From Clostridia bacterium (GTDB taxonomy: Bacteria > Bacillota > Clostridia > Oscillospirales > UBA644): DNA of 64,000 nt. A program made the translations under genes and the position numbers. The notes under the pieces are model-generated. The model was not told where the DNA came from, did no database searches, and saw only the letters and a program-made list of their open reading frames with translations. Location: the NCBI GenBank assembly GCA_017427285.1, contig JAFRTE010000022.1:62001-126000 (forward strand). Direction: 5' to 3'. This document shows, piece by piece, positions 1-8,795 of this stretch (its first letter is position 1; the number at the start of each line of letters is the position of its first letter).

Positions 1-420
1 GGAATAGTTACGTTTGAGAGGGCGGAAGCGTTTCTCGCCGCCGAAAAAGAAAAAAACGAAGCTGCGAAAAAAACGGCGAAGCTGCTCGGTATTTCGGACA
101 GAGCGCTCGGCGAAGAGGAGAAAAAAGTTTTCGTTGCGTGGCGCACCGAGCTCGGATATGCTGACGATATGATCCTTGCCGCATACGAAAGCATGATAAA
201 AAGCATAGGTTCATACAAATATCAGTATATAGACAAAATACTCCGTTCGTGGAAGGCGGAAGGCATTACGGACCCCGCTCAGACGTCCGCAAAGAAACCC
301 TCCCCGGCCAAAAAAGGAAAGCCGAAAGGGTATTCACAATCCCCCGACGCGGAAAAAACAGTAGACAAAACATGGGAAATCATGAAAAAGGCGGTGAACG
401 GCGAAGATGAACAGGCATGA
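1..420 (+). CDS. DnaD-domain primosome protein, C-terminal part (5' end outside window)
   Basis: The open frame runs in from the window edge, so only the last 139 codons are visible. The segment around 61-260 carries the helical pattern of the DnaD/DnaB_2 C-terminal domain, including the YKYQYIDKIL-RSW motif that precedes the basic linker. The lysine/proline-rich tail after it is typical of DnaD-like replication initiation proteins in Firmicutes. These proteins act with a DnaC/DnaI-type loader at the origin or at restart sites. The stop lies 14 bp inside the next gene, which encodes such an ATPase, and this supports the call. The true start is not in the window; the first in-frame ATG (169) lies inside the domain and is not a plausible start. 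Confidence 0.8.
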   Translation, partial: GIVTFERAEAFLAAEKEKNEAAKKTAKLLGISDRALGEEEKKVFVAWRTELGYADDMILAAYESMIKSIGSYKYQYIDKILRSWKAEGITDPAQTSAKKPSPAKKGKPKGYSQSPDAEKTVDKTWEIMKKAVNGEDEQA

Positions 421-1369
421 ACTTTTCGAAAAGACCGATGAAGTCCTTCAGGAAAAAATTGCCGAATTCCGTGAAGCCGAGGCCCGCAGAATAGCCGCGA
501 TTTACGAAAAACTGCCCCGTCTGAAGGAGATAGACGAAGAGCTGAGAAAAAATATGTCCCGCTTTACCGCTTTCGCATTCAGCGGAGACAGGAGCGAAGA
601 GGCGTTCAACCGCTTCCGCAAAACCAGTCTCGATCTTCAGAAAGAAAGGGCGGAAATTCTTTCAGAAGCCGGTCTTCCGTCAAACGCATGCGAAATCCGC
701 CACCGCTGCGAGAAATGCAAAGACAGGGGATATACGGACAAAGGGCTTTGCGAATGCTTCAAAAAGGAGCTTTCGGCGCTTACTCTTGACAGTTCGGGGC
801 TTTCTTCCGATTACAAAAACAAAACGTTCGATTCGTTCAGTCTTTCCTATTATAAAAATCCCGCGGACCGCGAAAAAATGGAGCTGACTCTCGGATACGC
901 GAAAAAATACGTCAGAGATTTTGCAAAAAAGAAGGAAAATCTGCTTTTTATGGGCAGAAGCGGTTCGGGAAAAACGTTTCTTTCCTGCGCAATAGGGAAA
1001 GCATGCGCCGAACAGGGCAACTACGTTTGCTACGTTACAGCGCAGAATATGATATCCGAATTTGAAGCCGAAAAATTCGGAAAAGGCGGCAAAAGCGGAG
1101 ATACGGAAAGATTTTTCGAATCGGATCTTCTCATCATAGACGATCTCGGTTCCGAATTTTCAACGCAGTTTTCCGAGTCCGTAATATACAACGTTGTAAA
1201 TTCGCGCTTAAACAGCGGCAGTCCTATGATAATCAGCACAAACTACCGCCCCGAAGAGCTTTCCGATTTTTACCACGAACGTCTCGTTTCCCGTCTTTTA
1301 AACGAATTTTTAACACCTGTTTTTGCCGATGTTGACGTTCGGGAGCTGAAAAAGCTCGGAAGAGCATGA
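407..1369 (+). CDS. DnaC/DnaI-like ATP-binding helicase loader
   Basis: This 320-residue AAA+ protein is of the DnaC/IstB type. A predicted helical N-terminus (about residues 1-90) is followed by a cysteine-rich zinc-binding segment at about 95-118 (CEKCKDRGY and CECF). The ATPase core has Walker A GRSGSGKT near residues 183-190 and Walker B LLIIDDLGSE near 241. That order is usual for Firmicute helicase loaders placed beside DnaD-type proteins. The start overlaps the upstream gene by 14 bp and the stop overlaps the next gene as ATGA, so translation is probably coupled. The expected role is loading the replicative helicase. A phage-type loader is the alternative, but the surroundings are core genes. 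Confidence 0.85.
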   Translation: MNRHELFEKTDEVLQEKIAEFREAEARRIAAIYEKLPRLKEIDEELRKNMSRFTAFAFSGDRSEEAFNRFRKTSLDLQKERAEILSEAGLPSNACEIRHRCEKCKDRGYTDKGLCECFKKELSALTLDSSGLSSDYKNKTFDSFSLSYYKNPADREKMELTLGYAKKYVRDFAKKKENLLFMGRSGSGKTFLSCAIGKACAEQGNYVCYVTAQNMISEFEAEKFGKGGKSGDTERFFESDLLIIDDLGSEFSTQFSESVIYNVVNSRLNSGSPMIISTNYRPEELSDFYHERLVSRLLNEFLTPVFADVDVRELKKLGRA

Positions 1370-2193
1370 AGGACTGTCCTGTAATCTGCCCCGTATGCGG
1401 CAGCCCTCTGCATTTTGCAGAGAAAACCGCCGTCTGCAAAAACGGACATTCGTTTGACCGCTCAAAAGAGGGAAGTGTGAATCTTATACTGAACGGCTCG
1501 CCTTCTGCGGGCGACGGCGCAGAGATGGCGTCCGCAAGAAAACGTTTTCTCTCAAAAGGTCACTATTCGCATCTTCTTTGCGGACTTAAAGAGTCACTGA
1601 GAGATTATATTTTTCCGCAAAGCACCGTTATAGACGCTTGCTGCGGCGAGGGTTATTTCACAAACGCCCTTCAGAAGGAGTTTTGCGAAGCGTCGTTTTA
1701 CGGCTTCGATCTTTCGAAAAGGGCTCTGCGGTATGCGGCGAAGGATTCCCAAAAAGCGCTGTTTTTTGCAGCAAATATCTCGTCTGTGCCCGTAAAGGAC
1801 GGTTCGGCGGATATCCTTCTTCATATTTTCGCGCCGGTAAACGAAAAAGAGTTTCTGCGGCTTCTTGCACCGAAAGGCGTTTTTATACACGTTTTTCCCG
1901 GCAAAGACCACCTTATGGGGATAAAACGCATTTTATACGGCGAGCCGAGACAGAACGACGAAAGATCAGGACTTTCGGACGCCTTTGAAGTTATTTCATC
2001 AAAAAAAATATCCGAAACGGTTGTTCTCGACAACGCTTCGCTTTGTGATCTTATAACCATGACGCCGTATTTTTACCGCACGCCGAAAGACAGGATAGAA
2101 AACGCGATGCGCCTGCCCTATGCGGAAACGGAAACCGAATTTATTATTGACATATGCAAAAAAAACGGGAAGATAAAGAGGATAAAAAAATGA
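1366..2193 (+). CDS. RlmA-family 23S rRNA (guanine-N1) methyltransferase
   Basis: The protein has 275 residues. Its N-terminus holds a four-cysteine/histidine zinc finger (CPVCGSPL, then CKNGHSFD, residues 8-32) followed by KEGSVNLIL, which is the hallmark of RlmA(I)/RlmA(II)/TlrB enzymes. The SAM-binding motif I is seen as VIDACCGEGYF near residue 88. Enzymes of this family methylate N1 of G745 or G748 in hairpin 35 of 23S rRNA. The start codon overlaps the upstream stop as ATGA, and the same junction type joins it to the next gene. Whether it targets G745 or G748 (and might affect tylosin response) cannot be told from this sequence. Confidence 0.85.
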   Translation: MKDCPVICPVCGSPLHFAEKTAVCKNGHSFDRSKEGSVNLILNGSPSAGDGAEMASARKRFLSKGHYSHLLCGLKESLRDYIFPQSTVIDACCGEGYFTNALQKEFCEASFYGFDLSKRALRYAAKDSQKALFFAANISSVPVKDGSADILLHIFAPVNEKEFLRLLAPKGVFIHVFPGKDHLMGIKRILYGEPRQNDERSGLSDAFEVISSKKISETVVLDNASLCDLITMTPYFYRTPKDRIENAMRLPYAETETEFIIDICKKNGKIKRIKK

Positions 2194-3833
2194 ACGTGCT
2201 TTCAAAATGTATTTCTTCTCTTGAAAAAGTAATGCCCGATACGAAGTTTGACTCGCTTGAAGAGTACGGCGAGGCAACGGCGCTGAAAAACGAGATCTTC
2301 TCTTATCAGATCGCGTATACCCTTCCCGAAAGCGGAAGAGCGCGCCTGAGCGTTGAAACAGCGTCCACCGTTCCCGGAATAACGGTAAGGTCGGTCGGAT
2401 ACGTCCCTTCCCTGCTTCCTTGCTACGACGATCACGACGAATATATCATTTCCGACAAACCCGGTCTTTTTCCGGACGTGCTCGAAGACGTGGGAAAAAG
2501 CGGTTTTACCGTTAGCAAAAACCGTGTTTCCGCGCTATGGATAACCGTTGACGCGAGAGGCGTTCTCCCCGCAACGCACCATATAAAGGTTATACTTCGA
2601 AACGGTGAAGAGTCGGTATGCGAAACCGTATTTACTCTCAGGATTCTTGACGCAGAGCTTGAAAAACAGTCTCTAATATATACAAACTGGTTTCATGCGG
2701 ACTGTCTTTGCGACAGATATTCGGTTGCCGCATTTTCCGAAAAGCATTGGGAAATAATAGGAAACTATATGAAAAATGCCTCCGATCACGGCATGAATAT
2801 GATACTTACCCCGATCTTCACCCCCGCGCTCGATACCGCCGTCGGTTCGGAAAGAACGACCGTTCAGCTGCTCGACGTTTACAAAAACGGCGACAGCTAC
2901 ACCTTCGGCTTTGACAGACTTATCCGCTGGATAGAAACGGCGGAGGAAAACGGGATAGAATATTTTGAGCTTGCTCCGCTTTACACACAGTGGGGAGCCG
3001 CAAACGCGCCGAAGATAATTGCGGAAGAAAACGGCGAAACGAGACGTATTTTCGGCTGGGAAACCGACGCTTACGGCGACGGATATGTTAATTTCCTTTC
3101 TCAGCTCATCCCCGCGCTCACCGCTTTTTTCAAAGAGAGAAATATGCAGAGCCGAGTGTATTTTCACGTTTCTGACGAGCCGTCCGCCGACAGTCCCGAA
3201 AAATACAACGCCGCGTCTGTCCTTATAAGGAAATATACGGGCGGCGAATTTAATATGATAGACGCTCTTTCGTCTTACGGTTTTTACGAAACGGGAGCCG
3301 TAAAAACGCCCGTTGCGTCCACAAACCACATAGAGCCGTTTATTGAAAACGGCGTAAAGGATCTGTGGTGTTACTACTGCTGCGGGCAGTACAAAGACGT
3401 TTCAAACAGATTTATTGCCCAGCCGTCGCTGCAAAACAGGATCCTCGGCATACAGCTTTACAAATTCGGCATAAAGGGATTTCTTCACTGGGGATACAAT
3501 TTCTGGAATTCCGTTCTTTCCTATGAAATGATAGACCCGTATTACGTAACCGACGCAAAAGAGGCGTATCCTTCGGGAGACGCGTTTATCGTTTATCCCG
3601 GCAACGACGGAAAACCCGTATCTTCTCTGCGTTTCGAGGTGTTTTTCGACGGCATCCAGGATATGCGCGCGCTCGAAGCGCTCGAAAAAAAGATAGGCAG
3701 AGAAAAAACGCTTGAGTTTATCGATTCGGGGCTCAAAGAAAAAATAACTTTCAGCCGTTTTCCGCGCAATAACGCATGGCTGCTTGAATTAAGAGAAAAA
3801 ATCAACAGAATTCTTTCGGATAAAGAAAGATAA
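2190..3833 (+). CDS. DUF4091 domain protein, predicted glycoside-hydrolase-like
   Basis: The start chosen is ATG 2190, which overlaps the upstream TGA as ATGA and has AAAGAGG 8 bp before it. This gives 547 residues; the earlier in-frame ATG at 2154 lies inside the previous gene. The C-terminal third matches the DUF4091 pattern, with LHWGYNFWNS near residue 434 and FEVFFDGIQDMRALEALE near residue 485, as found in predicted TIM-barrel hydrolases of gut bacteria. No signal peptide is evident, so it would act in the cytoplasm on an unknown substrate. Catalytic residues cannot be assigned from family knowledge. An acidic cluster HVSDEPSAD near residue 327 is a candidate active-site region (inference). 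Confidence 0.7.
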   Translation: MNVLSKCISSLEKVMPDTKFDSLEEYGEATALKNEIFSYQIAYTLPESGRARLSVETASTVPGITVRSVGYVPSLLPCYDDHDEYIISDKPGLFPDVLEDVGKSGFTVSKNRVSALWITVDARGVLPATHHIKVILRNGEESVCETVFTLRILDAELEKQSLIYTNWFHADCLCDRYSVAAFSEKHWEIIGNYMKNASDHGMNMILTPIFTPALDTAVGSERTTVQLLDVYKNGDSYTFGFDRLIRWIETAEENGIEYFELAPLYTQWGAANAPKIIAEENGETRRIFGWETDAYGDGYVNFLSQLIPALTAFFKERNMQSRVYFHVSDEPSADSPEKYNAASVLIRKYTGGEFNMIDALSSYGFYETGAVKTPVASTNHIEPFIENGVKDLWCYYCCGQYKDVSNRFIAQPSLQNRILGIQLYKFGIKGFLHWGYNFWNSVLSYEMIDPYYVTDAKEAYPSGDAFIVYPGNDGKPVSSLRFEVFFDGIQDMRALEALEKKIGREKTLEFIDSGLKEKITFSRFPRNNAWLLELREKINRILSDKER

Positions 3834-3848
3834 TCGAGGGAGATTTTT

Positions 3849-5933
3849 ATGAACGTAACTGAAATTTTCGGATCGTACGTATTCAACGATGCGGTAATGA
3901 AGGAAAAACTGCCCGAGGAAACTTATGCCGCGCTGAAAAAAGCCGTAAAAGGCGGCAAAAGTCTCGATATCGCCGTTGCAAACACCGTTGCGGCGGCTAT
4001 GAAGGACTGGGCGGTATCGAAGGGAGCCACTCATTTCACACACTGGTTCCAGCCGATGACGGGTATTACCGCCGAAAAGCACGACAGTTTTATTTCTCCC
4101 GTCGGCGACGGCACCGTAATAATGGAATTTTCGGGCAAGGAGCTTATAAAAGGCGAATCGGACGCCTCTTCCTTCCCCTCCGGAGGGCTCAGAGCAACGT
4201 TTGAAGCGAGAGGTTATACCGCCTGGGACCCGACCTCCTACGCATTTATAAAAGACAACACTCTCTGCATTCCCACGGCGTTTTATTCATACGGCGGACA
4301 TGCGCTAGACAAAAAAACGCCCCTGCTGCGCTCGATGGAGCTTTTAAACACGCAGGCGCTCAGGATCCTCCGTCTTTTCGGAAACACTTCGGTAAACAGG
4401 GTCATTACCACCGTAGGCGCGGAACAGGAATATTTTCTCGTTGACAAAGAGCTTTTCAACAAGCGCAAGGACCTCGTTTACACCGGCCGCACGCTTTTCG
4501 GCGCAAGACCGCCGAAAGGTCAGGAGATGAGAGACCACTATTTCGGCGCGATACGCCCGAGAGTCGCCGATTTTATGAAAGAGCTTGACACGGAGCTCTG
4601 GAAACTCGGCGTGCTTGCAAAGACCGAGCATAACGAAGCCGCGCCCGCGCAGCACGAAATAGCGCCTATATTCACCGATACAAATACTGCGACCGACCAC
4701 AACCAGATCACAATGGAAATTCTGAAAAACGTTGCGGAGCGCCACGGCATGAAATGCCTTCTTCACGAAAAACCGTTCGCGGGCGTAAACGGAAGCGGCA
4801 AGCACAACAACTGGTCAATGGCGACGGATACCGGCGTAAATCTGCTCGAACCGGGCAAATCTCCGTATGAAAACGCTCAGTTCCTTCTGTTTTTGTGCTC
4901 CGTAATAAAAGCGGTTGACGAATATCAGGATCTCCTCCGTTTTTCGATCGCCTCCGCTGGCAACGACCACCGTCTGGGCTCGAACGAAGCGCCTCCCGCA
5001 ATCATTTCGATATTCCTCGGCGACGAGCTTACCGAAATACTCGAAGCGATAGACAACGGCAGCAGCTACAGCAACAAAGAAAACTCCGATATGGAAATAG
5101 GCGTTCACGTTCTTCCGCATTTCCCGAAAGACACGACGGACAGAAACAGGACGTCGCCGTTTGCGTTTACGGGCAACAAGTTTGAATTCCGTATGCTCGG
5201 CTCGTCTATTTCGATCTCGGGACCGAATATAATCCTTAACACGATTATCGCCGAACAGCTCGAACAGTTTGCGGATGCTCTCGAGAACGCAAAAGACTTC
5301 ACCTCCGCGCTTAACACTCTTATCAGAAAAACGATACGCGAGCACAAACGCATCATTTTCAACGGCAACGGCTACGACGACGCTTGGGTAAAAGAAGCCG
5401 AAAAACGCGGTCTTTTAAACATCAAAACAACGCCCGAAGCGATCGCAACATTTATTGAGGACAAAAATGTGGAGCTTTTTACAAAGCACCGAATTTTCAC
5501 GAAGGAAGAGATCTATTCAAGAAGCGATATCCTTTACGATAACTATATCAAAACAGTTTCGATCGAAGCTCAGACGATGGCGGAAATGGCGAAAAAAGAT
5601 ATTATTCCGTCTATACTGAAATATGAGGAACATCTTGCGAAACTCGTTGAAATCAAACAGGAAAGTCTCGGTTTCAAACCCGATCCCGAAAAAGCGATAC
5701 TCAAGAATCTTTCCGAGCTTTGCAACAGCGTATACGAGACGACGGAATCGCTTACAAAAGAACTCGGCGAAGCAAAGAGCATTGCCGACAAAAAAGAGCT
5801 CTCTTTCTTCTACAAAGACACGGTAATTCCCGAAATGCAAACGCTGCGCGAAGCTGCGGATGAAGCGGAAAGACTGACGGGCAGAGAATATCTTCCCTTC
5901 CCGACATACGGAGACCTTCTTTTCAGCGTATAA
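3849..5933 (+). CDS. glnN: Glutamine synthetase type III
   Basis: The protein has 694 residues, the usual size for GSIII, and converts glutamate, ammonia and ATP to glutamine in the cytoplasm. GSIII signatures are visible: the N-terminal [19 protein letters not shown] near residue 58, [16 protein letters not shown] near 109, the glutamate/ammonia-binding segment around [11 protein letters not shown], and ATP-binding [10 protein letters not shown] near 317. A GAGGGAG ribosome binding site precedes ATG 3849, 15 bp after the DUF4091 gene, so the two may be co-transcribed. A strong terminator follows at 6071. Nothing looks damaged. Confidence 0.96.
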   Translation: MNVTEIFGSYVFNDAVMKEKLPEETYAALKKAVKGGKSLDIAVANTVAAAMKDWAVSKGATHFTHWFQPMTGITAEKHDSFISPVGDGTVIMEFSGKELIKGESDASSFPSGGLRATFEARGYTAWDPTSYAFIKDNTLCIPTAFYSYGGHALDKKTPLLRSMELLNTQALRILRLFGNTSVNRVITTVGAEQEYFLVDKELFNKRKDLVYTGRTLFGARPPKGQEMRDHYFGAIRPRVADFMKELDTELWKLGVLAKTEHNEAAPAQHEIAPIFTDTNTATDHNQITMEILKNVAERHGMKCLLHEKPFAGVNGSGKHNNWSMATDTGVNLLEPGKSPYENAQFLLFLCSVIKAVDEYQDLLRFSIASAGNDHRLGSNEAPPAIISIFLGDELTEILEAIDNGSSYSNKENSDMEIGVHVLPHFPKDTTDRNRTSPFAFTGNKFEFRMLGSSISISGPNIILNTIIAEQLEQFADALENAKDFTSALNTLIRKTIREHKRIIFNGNGYDDAWVKEAEKRGLLNIKTTPEAIATFIEDKNVELFTKHRIFTKEEIYSRSDILYDNYIKTVSIEAQTMAEMAKKDIIPSILKYEEHLAKLVEIKQESLGFKPDPEKAILKNLSELCNSVYETTESLTKELGEAKSIADKKELSFFYKDTVIPEMQTLREAADEAERLTGREYLPFPTYGDLLFSV

Positions 5934-6070
5934 GCGAAATCCCCCTGCCCGAAGGACTGCGGTAATGGTATTATCTCTGATTCAAAAAAATAACGGTCAA
6001 ACGTTCGTTAATAATCCAATTACAATTAATCGCTTATTCCTTTTCGGCGTTATGAGCTCGCCGAATTTAA

Positions 6071-6107
6071 GACATAGCCCCATGCCGGCGGGGCTATGTC
6101 TTTTTTT
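6071..6107 (+). terminator. Intrinsic terminator after glnN
   Basis: A perfect 11-bp inverted repeat, GACATAGCCCC (6071-6081) and GGGGCTATGTC (6090-6100), with an 8-nt loop is followed by seven T residues. It ends + strand transcription from glnN. On the - strand the hairpin is followed only by TTAAATT, so it may act weakly on the opposing gene run as well. The remaining intergenic sequence 5934-6070 shows no gene. Confidence 0.9.
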
Positions 6108-6153
6108 ACCTTCACTATTCACTTTCACTTCATTTGTCCGTATTCTGTCAGCG

Positions 6154-6310
6154 TTATTCTTTCTCAGCAAGCCTGTACACCCAGAACCTGCCGTCCCTTA
6201 CGCGTTTCAGCGTCCCGTCCCCGCTCAGCTCCCGCAAAACCCTGTTTGCCGTCGCGGGGGAAACGCCTAGACCTTCGCACAGGTCCGCGTTGCGTATCAG
6301 CTCATTTTTC
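6154..6310 (-). pseudogene. Winged-helix regulator fragment
   Basis: The frame encodes a compact winged helix: LCEGLGVSPATANRVLRE as recognition helix and GTLKRVRDGRFWVYRL as wing. No start codon with a ribosome binding site precedes it. The open frame continues upstream only as the antisense-like shadow of the methyltransferase remnant. I read it as the C-terminal remnant of a DNA-binding protein, left at the 3' end of the metal-associated gene run next to another broken gene. It could instead be a very short intact gene using an unusual start. Confidence 0.45.
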
Positions 6311-6910
6311 TTACGGTTTTCTTTTGCACTCCGCGTACATGATTGTGATCCGCGCGGGCATTTCTTTCGAGAATACTGGCGTCCAGCCGTTTGCCGACAG
6401 AAATTCAAGATACTCTTTTGACGACTATTTGTGCTCAAAGCGGACGCCAGCCAGCTTTAGAATACCGGACCAGATGCGGCTGCCGAGCGTGCCTTTGTGC
6501 TCCACGAAGTTCGGTGCGATCAGTATCCCGCCTGGCTTCAGCACGCGGTCGATCTCGGAAAGCGCCTTGTGGGTCGGGTACGATATGTAGGGCGTTAGCG
6601 ATCAGCACGGCGTCAAAGGAATCGTTTTCATACGGCAGTGCCATTGCGTCAGCGATCTCGAATCTGAGGTTCGGCGGGCATTCTCCCTTTTTCGCCTCCT
6701 TGATCATTCCTCCGAATAATCGGTGGCGATCATCTCGGACGCCGCGTGCCCTACGTGCTTGGCGAGCAGTCCCGGCCCGGTTGCGATCTCCAGCATCTTC
6801 TTGCCTTCGATCACCTCGGGAATACGTGCATACATGTAATCGTAAATCTTCTGATCCGCTTTCATCGCGCGTTTATAGATCGGCGCGTATAAGTCCCACG
6901 TTTTTTTCAT
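6311..6910 (-). pseudogene. Class I SAM methyltransferase, broken by two frameshifts and an amber codon
   Basis: Reading from ATG 6910 (AGGAGGAG 12 bp upstream) gives MKKTWDLYAPIYKRAM and motif I MLEIATGPGLLAKHV. The frame then stops at the codon overlapping ATG 6707 and continues one frame over with IADAMALPYENDSFDAV. It shifts back near 6573 to give HKALSEIDRVLKPGGIL, then meets an in-frame TAG at 6425-6427, where a tryptophan (TGG) is likely, and ends at TAA 6311. The two shifts cancel each other. Pieced together this is a complete UbiE/MenG-like methyltransferase of about 200 residues. It is the third methyltransferase of this gene run. Three independent lesions argue for true decay rather than one sequencing error. 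Confidence 0.75.
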
Positions 6911-7041
6911 TCCGTCTTTTTCTCCTCCTGAACTCCTCCCATAACGCGGCGGAACAACAGCGCCGCTGTCGCAACTCCGAGAGCACCGAGGAAGATCGGC
7001 AGCCATAGCTTGATAAGTGCCTCGGGAGTGTATTTTTTCAT
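6907..7041 (-). CDS. 44-residue single-span membrane peptide
   Basis: This short frame starts at ATG 7041, ten bases after the upstream ABC transporter stop, with AAGGAG six bases ahead of it. Its TGA overlaps the start of the methyltransferase remnant as ATGA. The product MKKYTPEALIKLWLP is followed by a hydrophobic stretch (about residues 12-30) and a basic/acidic tail ending KKTE, giving one predicted transmembrane segment with a cytoplasmic tail. The function is unknown. The position suggests a small partner of the ABC half-transporters. The strong ribosome binding site and the coupled spacing are the evidence that it is translated. Confidence 0.65.
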   Translation of the reverse strand: MKKYTPEALIKLWLPIFLGALGVATAALLFRRVMGGVQEEKKTE

Positions 7042-7051
7042 TCCGGGCTCC

Positions 7052-8794
7052 TTATACGCTCCATACGGCATTAGCCGACTGAAGCTCCGCCATATGGCGG
7101 AAGAGGCTATTTTTGTCTTTCAGAAGATCTTCCGGTCTGCCTTCCTCACAGACCTTGCCATCCTTCAGCACGACGATCTTGTCCGCGCCGGAGACGGTGC
7201 GCATACGGTGCGCGATAACGAGAACGGTCTTGCCGGAAAGCAGCCGTGAGAGCGCCTCCTGCACCTTCGTTTCGTTTTCCACGTCAAGCGAAGCGGTCGC
7301 CTCGTCGAGCAGAACGATGGGCGCGCCTTTCAGCAGTGCCCGGGCGATAGAGATGCGCTGGCGTTCGCCGCCCGAAAGCTTCGCGCCGTTTTCACCGATC
7401 GGCGTCGCGTATCCTTCGGGAAGACGTGATACGAATTCGTCGCAGTTTGCCGCTTTTGCAGCCGCGAGGACTTCCTCGTCGGTCGCACCGTGCTTGCCGA
7501 GGCGGATGTTCTCCATAACGGTATCGTCAAACAGCACAACGTCCTGAAATACCATGGAATAATCGGTCAGGAGCACTTCGGGATCGACGGTCGAAATATC
7601 CACGCCGCCGACTTTTATCTTTCCCCCGTTTATATCCCACAACCGCGCCGCAAGACGCGCGCAGGTGCTCTTTCCTGAGCCGGAGGGACCGACGAGCGCC
7701 GTGACTTCGCCCTCTTTGGCGGTGAAGCTGACGCCGATCAGTACGTCGTGATCGTCGTAGGCGAAGCTGACGTTTTCAAATACGATATCGTGTCCGTCGG
7801 GCTTGAACGTCTCAGCGCCCTCCGCCGTCGGCGTGTCGTATATTTCATTGAGGCGGCTTGCCGAGACCTGAGAAACGAACATCTCAGCGATCAGCGCGAG
7901 CGACTGGTCGAACGGAGCGTAGATACGGGTGATGACCATGAGGAACATGAACATCAGCATAAAGTCGATCTTTCCGGACAGGATAAGCGCCGCGCCGGTG
8001 AGGATCGTCGTCGCTACGCCAAGACGCATGATGACCGAAGCGCCGTTGACGAACAGACCGATCGTAAGCTCGCCTTTTCTGTTTGTTTTTTCAAATCTGT
8101 CGATCTTTTTGTAAAGACGTTCAAGGTATTCTTTTTCGCGGTTGGTCGCACGGATCTCACGGATATTCTCAAGCGATTCCTGAATATTGTCCGATACAGC
8201 AAGCGCGTCGGCTTTGAGTTTTTCGGAGCTGCGCTTCTGTAACTTTCTGCTGCCGAAAAGCAGGATGAAAGCAACAGGAACGCCCCACAGGCAGGCGATC
8301 GCCATGCGCCAGTCGTAGATAAAGAGCACGATCGCTATGATCGCCGTTGAAATATACGCGCCGTAAAGGTAACCGAGGCAGTGAGACCATACATGCTCTA
8401 AACGGTTGACGTCGCCCATGACAGTCTCGGTCAGGTCCGCGAGATCGCGTTTCCCGAAATATCCGAGCGGAAGCCTGCGCAGGCGCTCCGCAAGCGAGAT
8501 GCGCGTGTCTTTTACCTCTCTGTAAACAAGCCCGTAGGTATTACGATACTGCTGTAAATGCGTAATAAACGACAGAACGACGAACGCGGCGACAAGTCCG
8601 ATAAAGAGCCTTGCGTTCGGCAGAGCATCGCCGCCCGTCAGCGTGTTCATATACTTCTGCATCAGAAAATACAGGATGCCCATGCCCGCCATCATCAAAA
8701 GATTGACGACCACGGTCCAAACGGCGCCGACTCTCGTGTTTCTTAAGCCTTTATCGGTCAGCGCGTATTTCTTTTGAAGCTTCCTTCCCATCAT
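7052..8794 (-). CDS. ABC half-transporter (permease-ATPase fusion), second of pair
   Basis: The start chosen is ATG 8794, two bases after the previous stop and preceded by AAGGAGGG; the longer open frame reads through the upstream gene. The product is 580 residues. An N-terminal six-helix exporter-type membrane domain (to about 320) is followed by an ATPase domain with Walker A GPSGSGKST, signature [15 protein letters not shown] and Walker B IVLLDEATASLD. Together with the gene before it, it would form a heterodimer. Such pairs include drug and peptide exporters and also the siderophore importers IrtAB/YbtPQ. Location in a run with a DtxR-type repressor favours a metal or metallophore role (inference). 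Confidence 0.9.
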   Translation of the reverse strand: MMGRKLQKKYALTDKGLRNTRVGAVWTVVVNLLMMAGMGILYFLMQKYMNTLTGGDALPNARLFIGLVAAFVVLSFITHLQQYRNTYGLVYREVKDTRISLAERLRRLPLGYFGKRDLADLTETVMGDVNRLEHVWSHCLGYLYGAYISTAIIAIVLFIYDWRMAIACLWGVPVAFILLFGSRKLQKRSSEKLKADALAVSDNIQESLENIREIRATNREKEYLERLYKKIDRFEKTNRKGELTIGLFVNGASVIMRLGVATTILTGAALILSGKIDFMLMFMFLMVITRIYAPFDQSLALIAEMFVSQVSASRLNEIYDTPTAEGAETFKPDGHDIVFENVSFAYDDHDVLIGVSFTAKEGEVTALVGPSGSGKSTCARLAARLWDINGGKIKVGGVDISTVDPEVLLTDYSMVFQDVVLFDDTVMENIRLGKHGATDEEVLAAAKAANCDEFVSRLPEGYATPIGENGAKLSGGERQRISIARALLKGAPIVLLDEATASLDVENETKVQEALSRLLSGKTVLVIAHRMRTVSGADKIVVLKDGKVCEEGRPEDLLKDKNSLFRHMAELQSANAVWSV

Positions 8795-8795
8795 T

